A program made the translations under genes and the position numbers. Shown here in pieces: positions 9,101-15,061 of a stretch of 15,061 nt of DNA. Origin of the DNA: CAZZIZ01 sp964654535. Lineage in GTDB: Bacteria; Bacteroidota; Bacteroidia; Chitinophagales; UBA2359. The stretch covers positions 1-15,061 of the forward strand of contig CAZZIZ010000073.1 of NCBI GenBank assembly GCA_964654535.1, given 5' to 3'. The stretch's first letter is position 1, and each line of letters starts with the position of its first letter. Below the pieces are notes generated by a model. That model was given only the letters and a program-made list of their open reading frames with translations, had not been told where the DNA came from and made no database searches.

Positions 9101-12100
9101 TATACTCAAGGCCTTCTTGCCGGGAGCGATTTGTCCTCACGTTTCTAACGTAGTAACCCTTGAAGGGCTTGAGTGTGTTGATCTTGAGTTAACAAAAGGC
9201 ATCACAAATGTTCCAAGCCCACTAATCTTAGGTAGTCAAATTACCTATGAAATTGAGGTTTGTAACATTGAAGACGACGCGCTCGGATTAAAATTCGATG
9301 CGACTAATGTGGAGGTTTCAGATGAGCTTCCTGGTGGATTGACTTATGTACAGCATACGCAGACATCTGGAAACTATACACCTACAAACAATGAATGGGA
9401 TATTACAACGCTCGCGAGTGGAACTTGTGAAACCTTATTCATAGACGTTACCGTTGATGCTTATGGTCCTATTGAAAATACAGCTCAGGTTTCAGGTGCT
9501 GATCAAGATGATGTTGACAGTACACCAAATAACGACGATGGTGACCAATCTGAAGATGACGAAGATGCAGCAATAATTGAGGTGGGTATTTTTGATTTGG
9601 CTTTAACTAAAGCATTATCACCTACGCAATCAATGCCAGTAACCATTGGAGACAATGTGACTTACGATATTGAAGTTTGCAATCAAGGTACTGTTGATGC
9701 ATACAATGTTGAGGTAGTAGATTACTTGCCTACAGGCATGTCTTTGAATGACCCAGCTTGGACTTCGGGAGCAAACAACACTGCGTTTTTCACACACGCT
9801 GGCCCAATTACGGCTGGTACTTGTGCTACGATTTCTATCACTTCTCAGATTGATTTACTTCCACCAAGTGGAAGTTTCCAAAACGTTGCTGAAATCAGTG
9901 AAGCCGAAGATGCAAATGGTAATAACCCACCAGATGTAGATTCAACTCCAGATGATGATCCTAATAATGATGGGCCATTTGATGATGGAACTACAGATGG
10001 ATCAAATGGTGATGAAGATGATTCTGATCCAGCAATAATTTCTGTAATTATTCCAGCTTGTACCGCTGTCAACAACGGGCCAGTATGTTTCGGCTCTCCG
10101 CTTAGTCTTTCTGAGACTGGAGGAACTGCCGTAAGCTGGGCTTGGTCTGGACCAGGTGGATTTACTAGTGCGCTACAAAATCCTAGCGTATTCCCAGCAC
10201 TTGCTGGAACCTATACTGTGACGATTACAGATTCTAACGGACTATCCAGTGATTGCGAAACGGAGGTGACTGTTTTACCTGAATTGATACTAGATGGAAT
10301 TGTTTCAGATGCCTCTTGTGCAGGTTCTTTAGATGGAGCGGTTGATATAACTGTTCAAGGTGGTACGGGACCATATACTTTTGATTGGTCAAACGACGGT
10401 TCAGCACCTTTTACCAAAGGGGCAACGGGAGCTGTTTATACACTTGGAAATGATAACCCACACCCATTCTCTTTTAACGTTACGCATGCATCATTAACGG
10501 ACAATAGCATCGGAACTGGAACAATGGGGGAAAATTATTTAAGTGCGGAACAATCTGGTAGTCATCATTATTTGGTAGCTGATTTTGGCTGCCCAGTTAA
10601 TGTTGAAAGTCTATTTATTGGTGGAGGAAATTTAGATCCTTGGAATTTCGATTTACAAATTTATGCTAACCTTCCTTATACGCTTGAGTACTCTTCGGAT
10701 GGTGTGACTTGGACTGATTCAGGTTTGGTCTTTACCGGACCAGATGGAAACTTCATACAACAAGAAATACTACCAGCGGCAATTGTCGCTCAATACTGGA
10801 GAATGTCAAATACAGCCAACACTGCTTGGTGGACTACTTCTGAATTTAGATTAGAAGGTGCGCCTATTGCTGCAGCAACTCCTGATTCGGATCCAGAAGA
10901 TTTAGTCGGGGAGGTTGCAGGAACTTATTCCGTACTTGTTACCGATGCAAATGGTTGTTTAGTAAGTGCTTCATTTACTATTGAAGAACCAACTGCTCTG
11001 ACTTGCTCGATTGCAAATTCTGCTGATCCTTCTTGTTTCGGATTAAACGATGGTGAAGTTACAGCGGCAGGAGCTGGAGGAACTGCACCATATGAGTATA
11101 GTATTAATGGTGGCCCTTGGCAGCCAGGAGGCATGTTAACTGGTTTATCAGCGAGTTCGCATATAATTTCTGTTCGCGATGCGAATGGTTGTTTAAGTAC
11201 TTGCGACGCTACACTTATAGAACCGGCTCCACTTACTTGTACGACCGCATCTACGGATGTAACAGATTGTGCCGTAAGTGACGGAACTATAACAGTTACA
11301 GAAGCTGGTGGAATCGCACCTTACACGTATAGTTTAAATGGTGCAGCGGCTCAAGCTTCTGGATTGTTTACAGGCCTTAGTGCTGGTACTTTCATTGTGA
11401 CTGTTACAGACGCAAACGGATGTGAAACAGAGTGTAACGCTTTGTTAACTGCACCAGATGCACCTACTTGTGACATAACAGCGAGCACCGATGTGACTTG
11501 CAACGGAGGTTCGAATGGATCTTTAACTGCTCTCGGAGCTGGTGGAAACGCACCGCACGAGTATAGCATAGACGGAACAACATTCCAGGCGAGTGGAACC
11601 TTCTCAGGTTTAACAGCTGGAATATATACTGTGACGGTTCGAAACGCTGGAAACACGATGTGTACTTCAACTTGTTCTGTTACAATATTAGAACCAGAAG
11701 CATTAGAATGTATGCTTACAGGTACCGATGTAAGTTGTGATGGAGATACAGATGGAACAATTGAAGTTAGTGCTGTCGGTGGTAGTGGAGACTATGAGTA
11801 CTCTATAGATGGAGTAACATTCCAACTTTCACCAAGCTTTAATGGATTGGCTGCTGGAACCTATACTATTACTACAAGAGACGATGATGATATATCTTGT
11901 ACAATTAGCTGTACTTATACGATTGCCAGCCCAACGGCTGTTAGCTGTTCGGTGGTATCAAGCGAAAATTTATCTTGTTTCGAATCTGCTGACGGCGAAT
12001 TGACTACAAGTGGATTAGGCGGAACGGCACCGTACGAATACAATGTCGATGGAGGTGCTTGGCAACCAGGAAATGCATTTGCAGGACTAACTGCTGGACT

Positions 12101-15061
12101 TCACACCGTTGGTGTAAGAGACGCTAATGGTTGTTTGAGTACTTGCGATGTAACACTTACTGAACCAGCATTATTGACTTGCTCAACTGTATCTACTGAC
12201 GAAACTGATTGTTTGGTTGATGACGGAACAATTACAGTAACAGCTCTAGGCGGAACCGCTCCTTTAACGTATAGCTTAAATGGAGCTGCAGGTCAGGCTA
12301 CTGGTTCATTCGCTGGACTTGGTGCTGGGTCATATATTATCATGGTTACCGACGCGCAGGGTTGTGAAACCGAATGCTCAGCAACAATTACAACTCCACT
12401 ATCACCAGTTTGTGATATCACGAGCAGTTCAGATGTGACTTGTAATGGTGGCGCTAATGGTGAATTAACTGCACTCGGAACCGCGGGAAATGTTCCATTG
12501 GAGTACAGCATCGATGGCGCTTCTTTCCAATCGAGCGGGACATTTACAGGCTTAACTGCAGGTATTTATACCGTGACAGTAAGAAATCAAAATAACCCAA
12601 TGTGCACGAGTACTTGCTCGGTTACAATTAGCGAACCTGCTGTTATTTCTTGTACAGTATCTGCCGCGCCTGTTACTTGTAACGGGATTGCAGATGGGTC
12701 TCTAGACGCAACTGCTATCGGCGGTTCTGGAGATTTCGAGTACAGTATTGATGGAGCAACTTTCCAAATATCGAACAACTTCGTTGGCTTGTTAGCAGGA
12801 GTTTATACGGTGACAGTTAGGGATGCGCAAGATCCAAGCTGTACATCGACATGTACAATAGAGATTACTGAACCACAGTTGTTAGAATGTAACGCTGATG
12901 CGACTCACGTAAGTTGTAATGGCGGAAACGATGGAACAATATCCGTAAACGCCCTGGGTGGAACTGCACCTTTAACCTACAGCTTGAATGGTTCACCATA
13001 TCAACCAGGAAACTCTTTTATAGGAGTTTCGGCTGGAATACATACTGTTACTGTTCAAGATGACAATGGTTGTGAGACAACATGTTCTATCGAGGTTACA
13101 GAGCCAGCGGTGCTAACTTGTACTGCAAGTGCTACGGATTCCACAGATTGTTTCGCAGATGACGGAACGGTCACGGGAACAGTATTAGGTGGAACAGCAC
13201 CATATCAATACAGCCTTAATGGTGGCGCGTCGCAAGCGGCGAGCACATTCACGAATTTAGGACCTGGAACTTATGTGTTGACTATAACCGATGCTTTAGG
13301 ATGTGTAACAGATTGCGAAGCAACTGTTCTCGTACCAGATGCACCGACTTGTGAAATCACTAGCGTTACGGACGCTTCTTGTAATGGTGCTTCTGACGGA
13401 GTACTTGAAGTTACTGGAGCTGATGGTACGGGTGTTTATGAGTATAGTTTAGACGGAGTCATATTCCAAAGTGCTAATTCATTTTCAGGATTGGCTGCAG
13501 GAGTGTATACCATCACCGTTAGAAACGCAGATAGCCCTGCTTGTACAAGTACTTGTAGTGCGACCATAGTTGAACCAGAAGTTCTTACTTGTGATGTTAT
13601 TGCGACTCCTGAGTCTTGTAATTTGACAGATGGTACATTAACAACTACTGCCTTAGGTGGAACTTTACCTTACGAATTCAGTCTTGACGCTATAACTTAC
13701 CAAGCATCAAATGTTTTTGCAGGCCTAGTTCCGGGAAACTATACAGTGTATACTAGAGATGCAAATGGTTGTGAAACTAGTTGCAAAACTGAAATAATAC
13801 CTGATTGCTTTGATATGGCCTTGACTAAGATGCTGGCTCCAGGACAACCTGATCCAGTAGCTCCTGGTGACTTGGTTACTTTCAATATTGAAGTTTGTAA
13901 CCAAGGAACAATTGACGCTTTCAATATTGAAGTTGTCGATTATACACCTTCAGGAATGATTATGGCCGATCCAGCTTGGATGGTTGGGTCAAATCCAAAT
14001 GAAGTATTCCAAACTATTGGTGGTCCTTTGGCTCCATCAACTTGTATGACTTTAGCAATTACAATGCAGGTTGATCCAGCTTTCTCAGGTGGCTCATTGC
14101 AAAATTTTGCTGAAATAAGTGAAGCTGACGACGATACCGATCCAAACAATGGTGGTGGAGATGATTGGGATTCAGATCCTGATAACGATCCAGACAACGA
14201 TGGAAACTTTACAGACGACGCTACTGACGATACCAATGGCGATGAAGATGATCACGATCCGGCAGAAGTTACAGTTGCATTCTTTGATTTAGCGTTGGAC
14301 AAATCAGTAAGCCCTTCTCAGGTGCTTCCGATTACACCAGGCGATGATATAACTTTTGACATTGAGATTTGTAACCAAGGAACAATAGACGGTTATAACG
14401 TTGTGTTGAGCGACACTTATCCTGCTTTCAGCAAACTAAGTGTCGCAGATACTAATGGATGGGTTGATCAAGGCGATGGAACTGCGGATCTAACACATGC
14501 AGGACCAGTACTCGTTGGTACTTGTAATACAGTACAAATTGTATTGACTTTAGATCAGGCTGCGACTCCTGGAAGTTTCACTAACATAGTTGAGATTGAT
14601 GGAGCAGAAGATGTTAACGGTGATCCTCAAGATGACATCGATAGCGATGGCGGAAATGACGATGGCGATCAAAGTGAAGATGACGAAGATGATGCACCAT
14701 TTACTATTGAAGTATTTGACTTAGCATTATTGAAAGTGCTTTCACCTAATCAGCCTATGCCGATTCAACCTGGTGATGACGTAACATTTGTAATTACGCT
14801 TATCAACCAAGGAACAATTGATGCCTACAATGTTGAGGTTACGGATTACATACCTGCGGGACTTACATTGAATGATCCAAACTGGGTGCCCTCTGCTGGA
14901 AATTCTGCTACGCACTTATTTGCAGGCCCATTAACTGCTGGAACCAGCCAAGACATTTCTATTACGGTAACCGTTTCTCCGAGTTTCTCTGGAGGGGCAA
15001 CAAATGTAGCGGAGATTAGTGATGCAGAAGATGAAGATGGAAACCATCCTGTAGATGAGGA
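3120..15061 (+). CDS. Giant SprB-repeat/DUF11 surface adhesin-like protein (3' partial)
   Basis: One frame is open from ATG 3120 to the right edge, at least 3980 codons with no stop or frameshift. This start is chosen because residues 1-22 form a classic signal peptide: MAKSK, a hydrophobic core WLIVLFSALSF, and a likely cut in IQA/QC. An in-frame ATG at 3030 would add 30 polar residues ahead of it. Architecture by residue: 23-~1885 Cys-rich beta-type sequence of unknown family, including an EF-like DIDGDGFVDDLE at 427-438; ~1886-2020 two Ig/PKD-like domains (TWTPATGLDDPTS); 2021-2312 two DUF11 domains; 2313-2388 PKD-like; 2389-2626 an SprB-type repeat split by a discoidin-like domain; 2627-3562 twelve SprB-type repeats; 3563-3980+ three DUF11 domains. 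The repeats and neighbouring gene suggest T9SS export and a surface adhesin like SprB of Flavobacterium johnsoniae, but orthology is not shown. Its sorting domain would lie beyond the window. Confidence 0.93.
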   Translation, partial: MAKSKIWLIVLFSALSFQLIQAQCPNIQFVDLRGTPGFPQTDDLNVCGKADTLSVLVFTDDPGQIAGFEMNVNLVQGMRYAGFQETHFGGCTDISNSNPDPQSPTFIAGGITCDEIFVANIGVTADCSVDLVSNDYFIEIEYSYTYFPPTGGSMFCSASQTLDNDFNGAIKESVLNMFTPAPIDAVVTSLGSSACQTLEISQDGLQAYLEEFEFSVCGVDLSATSPITVSSMTANGLDLLANSVFTPADTSLSVMIDAAYFPSNVDTNPLGTSDQFDTNEKVVIEVCFAVAECPASADIPFTYKASYGCFDEPCQNTGQASFLKVQPTGASDPTATVSFAGPVEVCGDSGTVTLTVDNPGNTDFQNTYTDFEIGYETCEQTNLEVTDVRVAGTSLPADSYGYVGDDLFINFENISTDFDGAGIGLEDIDGDGFVDDLEGGKSITIEFDIGILCGVNEVDPAATDCPNIACDFSQFYVRAKSNCGNQFTQFPSVDAFEINYGATTVSNNDSNIADPTAPLFGYDFGVHGEPTNGNVVESTQNIEFCYDFNSTNITPCPSGADMSLQVVLAGNPRIVDDFEVTAMSYNIDGGAPNIIPVGSETWIPDPVDEGKRTLIIPGGDANATGLLCYSYALKLDTAFCSPEQFIAVGQQVKEYCADCDCEIVKACKTTVFKTDPEFHDCPCFISETYSTSRKNYGFADHAMTIPLTKEDVLATCPQDVNRYAPGDTIQIEMAYAIEDLGAMTDRNMWRFLAFTTNPNGSPSSDNTGLPLIPDYRAGGVVLYEVNTGSGRVPFSFDDFPECDTGGTFSGRPAYADFGLGDKSSSSIAYNSGCGNTGADYRDRVSNFLDIRNATESNECGTNDTSTGGNCLQAFFDAFNFEVGDSIILHIEAPMIRNPLRAAALAAGNADPISNQIQINHDIRMYYFDPNGDPEFCFSDGFESSCGTGPILEIADFGGVSARTDLSLDNCGGQVVHTFSIENPPPVGWYQCEFRPLINIDDVDVPLYGPMAYCNSAEIVDYDGMATQVSVDSTSNLSCSPISGYSEDLCGITSGNEGHAIFDFASQGIRPLGVGLANDDFLTLSYDVCLICPVDFSLDYELRYDHSLISQREIEFCGFRCNVNSATQRSRSFCDELEAIYGGFTQSTNYYDQLNLDTIQFELDVISSDLIITDNRVPDLGMSASNQGANLIASGMPGSSVEYQEIELCNADGTATQMSVQGSVSIPSAVMFVGAFSDASGATALNTTLISDDGLTKVYSIETNNTSLLPGECETVYIGTTLLFCPVLPALPPEICVSAVSGCSPPEVAAALGGSGACGGGQVCYAYLFGEADLQTEWFGLPDAPALCETFMLHVRTKNVKELLLLNLDPQFTLPAGLAVVPGSWEAAYPGGAVEMLGNFGDWSSIPDPDVVNGNDYSWSDDALWGNYTDSNGDQIEIDLFGLPGVASTLDSNNVAFRFAVTTVCDEFLSGSKASTESLASDPCGPGNLSSGNVESPAIIVDGADPADHAQLLTVANPTELHCGGLTNTFGLSALNISDYPTTDSVVTCLSIPTDVLNYTPGSATFTNGFTPDWVTETQVGNILEVCIHSPVIPVGSSWSLTFEAAMKGDAPCGPIEVGADIKSVVGDVFCAPGPDGCNVFVQNSINPGIFIDLKAPLETTDVRVSTDCSMSDDPVQICYEIDLTNPGPTYNGNVNVGIYDDVTSNQVVDSFDGLLNDADHTVTLQNGESTTITMCLDVAEIQSCPVIIRQTYETTCACNTEDTPVQTISPKWFADLEECVVLCPTQPLTIQTCGNFALTFDPMDAVTLTDDGAGSLTIELNDGFGVGSAVTMNLTGTSGECVVEDSRQLKSIGDWIPIDLSADICEEDCTVLDLEIPSDIVDGATITWTPATGLDDPTSDAPRVCDLTASQTYSVEIRFNDDCAFNIDYDVIYNPNGVTTISGEEFCLCQEAGTLTGNPGFASYEWYSLQQGAEIIEFIGTTNVWNGPTQPGDYILKAFLPGAICPHVSNVVTLEGLECVDLELTKGITNVPSPLILGSQITYEIEVCNIEDDALGLKFDATNVEVSDELPGGLTYVQHTQTSGNYTPTNNEWDITTLASGTCETLFIDVTVDAYGPIENTAQVSGADQDDVDSTPNNDDGDQSEDDEDAAIIEVGIFDLALTKALSPTQSMPVTIGDNVTYDIEVCNQGTVDAYNVEVVDYLPTGMSLNDPAWTSGANNTAFFTHAGPITAGTCATISITSQIDLLPPSGSFQNVAEISEAEDANGNNPPDVDSTPDDDPNNDGPFDDGTTDGSNGDEDDSDPAIISVIIPACTAVNNGPVCFGSPLSLSETGGTAVSWAWSGPGGFTSALQNPSVFPALAGTYTVTITDSNGLSSDCETEVTVLPELILDGIVSDASCAGSLDGAVDITVQGGTGPYTFDWSNDGSAPFTKGATGAVYTLGNDNPHPFSFNVTHASLTDNSIGTGTMGENYLSAEQSGSHHYLVADFGCPVNVESLFIGGGNLDPWNFDLQIYANLPYTLEYSSDGVTWTDSGLVFTGPDGNFIQQEILPAAIVAQYWRMSNTANTAWWTTSEFRLEGAPIAAATPDSDPEDLVGEVAGTYSVLVTDANGCLVSASFTIEEPTALTCSIANSADPSCFGLNDGEVTAAGAGGTAPYEYSINGGPWQPGGMLTGLSASSHIISVRDANGCLSTCDATLIEPAPLTCTTASTDVTDCAVSDGTITVTEAGGIAPYTYSLNGAAAQASGLFTGLSAGTFIVTVTDANGCETECNALLTAPDAPTCDITASTDVTCNGGSNGSLTALGAGGNAPHEYSIDGTTFQASGTFSGLTAGIYTVTVRNAGNTMCTSTCSVTILEPEALECMLTGTDVSCDGDTDGTIEVSAVGGSGDYEYSIDGVTFQLSPSFNGLAAGTYTITTRDDDDISCTISCTYTIASPTAVSCSVVSSENLSCFESADGELTTSGLGGTAPYEYNVDGGAWQPGNAFAGLTAGLHTVGVRDANGCLSTCDVTLTEPALLTCSTVSTDETDCLVDDGTITVTALGGTAPLTYSLNGAAGQATGSFAGLGAGSYIIMVTDAQGCETECSATITTPLSPVCDITSSSDVTCNGGANGELTALGTAGNVPLEYSIDGASFQSSGTFTGLTAGIYTVTVRNQNNPMCTSTCSVTISEPAVISCTVSAAPVTCNGIADGSLDATAIGGSGDFEYSIDGATFQISNNFVGLLAGVYTVTVRDAQDPSCTSTCTIEITEPQLLECNADATHVSCNGGNDGTISVNALGGTAPLTYSLNGSPYQPGNSFIGVSAGIHTVTVQDDNGCETTCSIEVTEPAVLTCTASATDSTDCFADDGTVTGTVLGGTAPYQYSLNGGASQAASTFTNLGPGTYVLTITDALGCVTDCEATVLVPDAPTCEITSVTDASCNGASDGVLEVTGADGTGVYEYSLDGVIFQSANSFSGLAAGVYTITVRNADSPACTSTCSATIVEPEVLTCDVIATPESCNLTDGTLTTTALGGTLPYEFSLDAITYQASNVFAGLVPGNYTVYTRDANGCETSCKTEIIPDCFDMALTKMLAPGQPDPVAPGDLVTFNIEVCNQGTIDAFNIEVVDYTPSGMIMADPAWMVGSNPNEVFQTIGGPLAPSTCMTLAITMQVDPAFSGGSLQNFAEISEADDDTDPNNGGGDDWDSDPDNDPDNDGNFTDDATDDTNGDEDDHDPAEVTVAFFDLALDKSVSPSQVLPITPGDDITFDIEICNQGTIDGYNVVLSDTYPAFSKLSVADTNGWVDQGDGTADLTHAGPVLVGTCNTVQIVLTLDQAATPGSFTNIVEIDGAEDVNGDPQDDIDSDGGNDDGDQSEDDEDDAPFTIEVFDLALLKVLSPNQPMPIQPGDDVTFVITLINQGTIDAYNVEVTDYIPAGLTLNDPNWVPSAGNSATHLFAGPLTAGTSQDISITVTVSPSFSGGATNVAEISDAEDEDGNHPVDE
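3186..8774 (+). other. Long Cys-rich N-terminal region of unknown family
   Basis: About 1860 residues of the giant protein that I cannot assign. It is rich in Cys, Asp, Asn, Thr and aromatic residues, with recurring strand-like phrases around conserved cysteines (IEFCYDF, QICYEIDLTNPGP, VEVCIHSP, IEFCGFRCN, AKSNCGN). Phrases such as TLTVDNPGNTDFQN and CYEIDLTNPGPTYNG resemble the N-P-G-type strands of DUF11/CARDB-like modules, so it is probably a string of diverged beta-sandwich domains. A compact cysteine cluster, YCADCDCEIVKACK followed by CPC, lies near 5083-5170. No catalytic motif was recognised. Confidence 0.6.
9180..10055 (+). repeat. Two DUF11 domains with acidic tails
   Basis: The copies cover 9180-9584 and 9585-10055. 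Each shows D(L)xLTK, (I/V)TY(E/D)IEVCN, an NVEVxD strand, a (P/L)xGxxxxD turn and a final A-V/E-S segment. This matches the DUF11/conserved repeat domain (PF01345, TIGR01451). Each ends in a run of Asp/Asn/Gly residues (GDQSEDDEDA in the first, GDEDDSDPA in the second), a plausible calcium-binding tail. DUF11 domains are usually structural repeats of surface proteins. Confidence 0.85.
10056..10283 (+). other. PKD/Ig-like domain
   Basis: About 76 residues contain VCFGSPLSLSETGG, WAWSGPGGFTS, QNPSVFPALAGTYTVTITD and an ending ETEVTVLPE. The WSGPGGF...AGTYTVTVTD combination is common in Ig/PKD-like modules of T9SS adhesins in Bacteroidota. It separates the first DUF11 pair from the SprB-type array. 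Confidence 0.75.
10284..10997 (+). other. SprB-type repeat split by a discoidin-like (F5/8 type C) domain
   Basis: Positions 10284-10400 encode the first half of an SprB-type repeat (SDASCAGSLDGAVDITVQGG, then GPYTFDWSNDG). Positions 10881-10997 encode the second half (PDSDPEDLVGEVAGTYSVLV, then TDANGC...EEP). With the boundaries I chose, each half is 39 residues and together they make 78, the length of the neighbouring intact repeats. Between them about 160 residues (10401-10880) carry VADFGCPVNVESLFIGGG, YTLEYSSDGVTWTDSG, QYWRMSNTA and a final FRLEG. These match discoidin/F5-8C hallmarks, a family that often binds glycans. The insertion falls where SprB repeats have a variable loop. Confidence 0.75.
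10998..11939 (+). repeat. SprB-type repeat supercycle 1 (repeats 1-4)
   Basis: Four SprB-type repeats (PF13573-like) start at 10998, 11232, 11463 and 11703, with lengths 78, 77, 80 and 79 residues. Each has a beta-rich core of the form GG.AP(Y)EYS(I)(D/N)G...FxGL.AG.(Y)TVTV(R/T)(D/N). Repeat types differ in diagnostic ways: type 1 has WQPG and DANGCLSTCD, type 2 has TDC and GCETEC, type 3 has MCTSTCSVTI, and type 4 has GGSGDYEYSIDG. All four carry cysteines near residues 3 and 12-13 and a terminal C-x3-C. Confidence 0.9.
11940..12881 (+). repeat. SprB-type repeat supercycle 2 (repeats 5-8)
   Basis: Repeats start at 11940, 12174, 12405 and 12645. Lengths are 78, 77, 80 and 79 residues, identical to the first supercycle, for the same total of 942 bases. 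The type-specific signatures recur in the same order: WQPG with DANGCLSTCD, TDC with GCETEC, MCTSTCSVTI, then GGSGDFEYSIDG. Protein similarity is clearly higher to the same slot in the first round than to adjacent repeats. The DNA has diverged, especially at silent sites, so the duplication is not recent. Confidence 0.9.
12882..13805 (+). repeat. SprB-type repeat supercycle 3 (repeats 9-12)
   Basis: Repeats start at 12882, 13113, 13344 and 13584, with lengths 77, 77, 80 and 74 residues. Slots 1-3 keep family traits of the earlier rounds (YQPG; TDC with GCVTDC; ACTSTC). The last repeat is shorter, has SCNLTDGT in place of SCNG..DGT, and ends in EIIPD before the next DUF11 domain. It resembles slot 4 least and may be an array-end repeat rather than a true fourth-slot copy. 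Its NGCETSC keeps the C-x3-C. Confidence 0.85.
13806..15061 (+). repeat. Three further DUF11 domains with acidic tails (last one cut)
   Basis: Copies begin at 13806, 14280 and 14715. Each starts with (M/L)AL.K and a S/A-P.Q motif, then NQGTIDA(F/Y)N(I/V)EV.DY or the variant NQGTIDGYNVVLSDTYP. Aspartate-rich tails follow (GDEDDHDPA; GDQSEDDEDDA). They resemble the DUF11 pair upstream of the SprB-type array. The third copy is truncated by the window end after DEDGNHPVDE. Confidence 0.87.

Noticed and set aside
10998..13805. CRISPR-like or non-coding tandem repeat array
   Set aside because: The periodicity of about 231-240 bases is protein-level, in one reading frame, with diverged DNA and no short identical repeats with unique spacers.
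8372..14236. Many minus-strand ORFs antisense to the giant gene
   Set aside because: They are shadows of a continuous plus-strand frame. Their Pro/Ser/Val-rich products are what the reverse complement of the repeats would give, and they recur with the repeat period.

Overview
The window looks like part of a Bacteroidota chromosome, probably a marine or aquatic Flavobacteriia- or Saprospiria-type organism; I cannot resolve the rank further. The evidence is a complete type B type IX secretion (T9SS) C-terminal sorting domain, SprB-type repeats known from gliding-motility adhesins, and DUF11 repeats. No Shine-Dalgarno sequence is visible before the only start codon, and the intergenic repeats resemble ones I associate with this phylum. 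Two very large surface-protein genes lie head to tail on the + strand. Both are cut by the window edges, so neither is complete.

Layout. (1) Positions 1-2042 hold the 3' end of a secreted protein. In order it has an Asp/Gly/Thr 13-residue tandem repeat, calcium-binding thrombospondin type 3-like repeats, three Cys-rich Ig/cadherin-like domains joined by Thr/Asp-rich linkers, and the sorting domain. A strong intrinsic terminator follows at 2078-2114. (2) Positions 2115-3119 are about 1 kb with no convincing gene. They contain a GC-rich structured element with complementary ends, a REP-like palindrome, a pair of near-perfect hairpins, a further structured stretch and an AT-rich leader. (3) Positions 3120-15061 are one uninterrupted reading frame of at least 3980 codons, still open at the right edge. 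It starts with a signal peptide.

Architecture of the second protein: about 1880 residues of Cys-rich beta-type sequence that I mostly cannot name; two Ig/PKD-like domains; two DUF11 domains; another PKD-like domain; one SprB-type repeat split by an inserted discoidin-like (F5/8 type C) domain; twelve uninterrupted SprB-type repeats; and at least three more DUF11 domains. The twelve repeats are three rounds of a four-repeat supercycle, and the first two rounds are each exactly 942 bases with the same internal lengths. All twelve carry four cysteines, ending in an invariant C-x3-C.

Inferred role: both proteins are probably exported by Sec and T9SS and displayed on the cell surface as long stalk-like adhesins, possibly for gliding, attachment or glycan binding. 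The first sorting domain is seen directly; the second protein's C-terminus is outside the window. No enzyme, RNA gene, insertion sequence or CRISPR array was found. The most unusual features are the split SprB repeat, the supercycle array and its extra cysteines, and the repeat-filled gap between the two genes.
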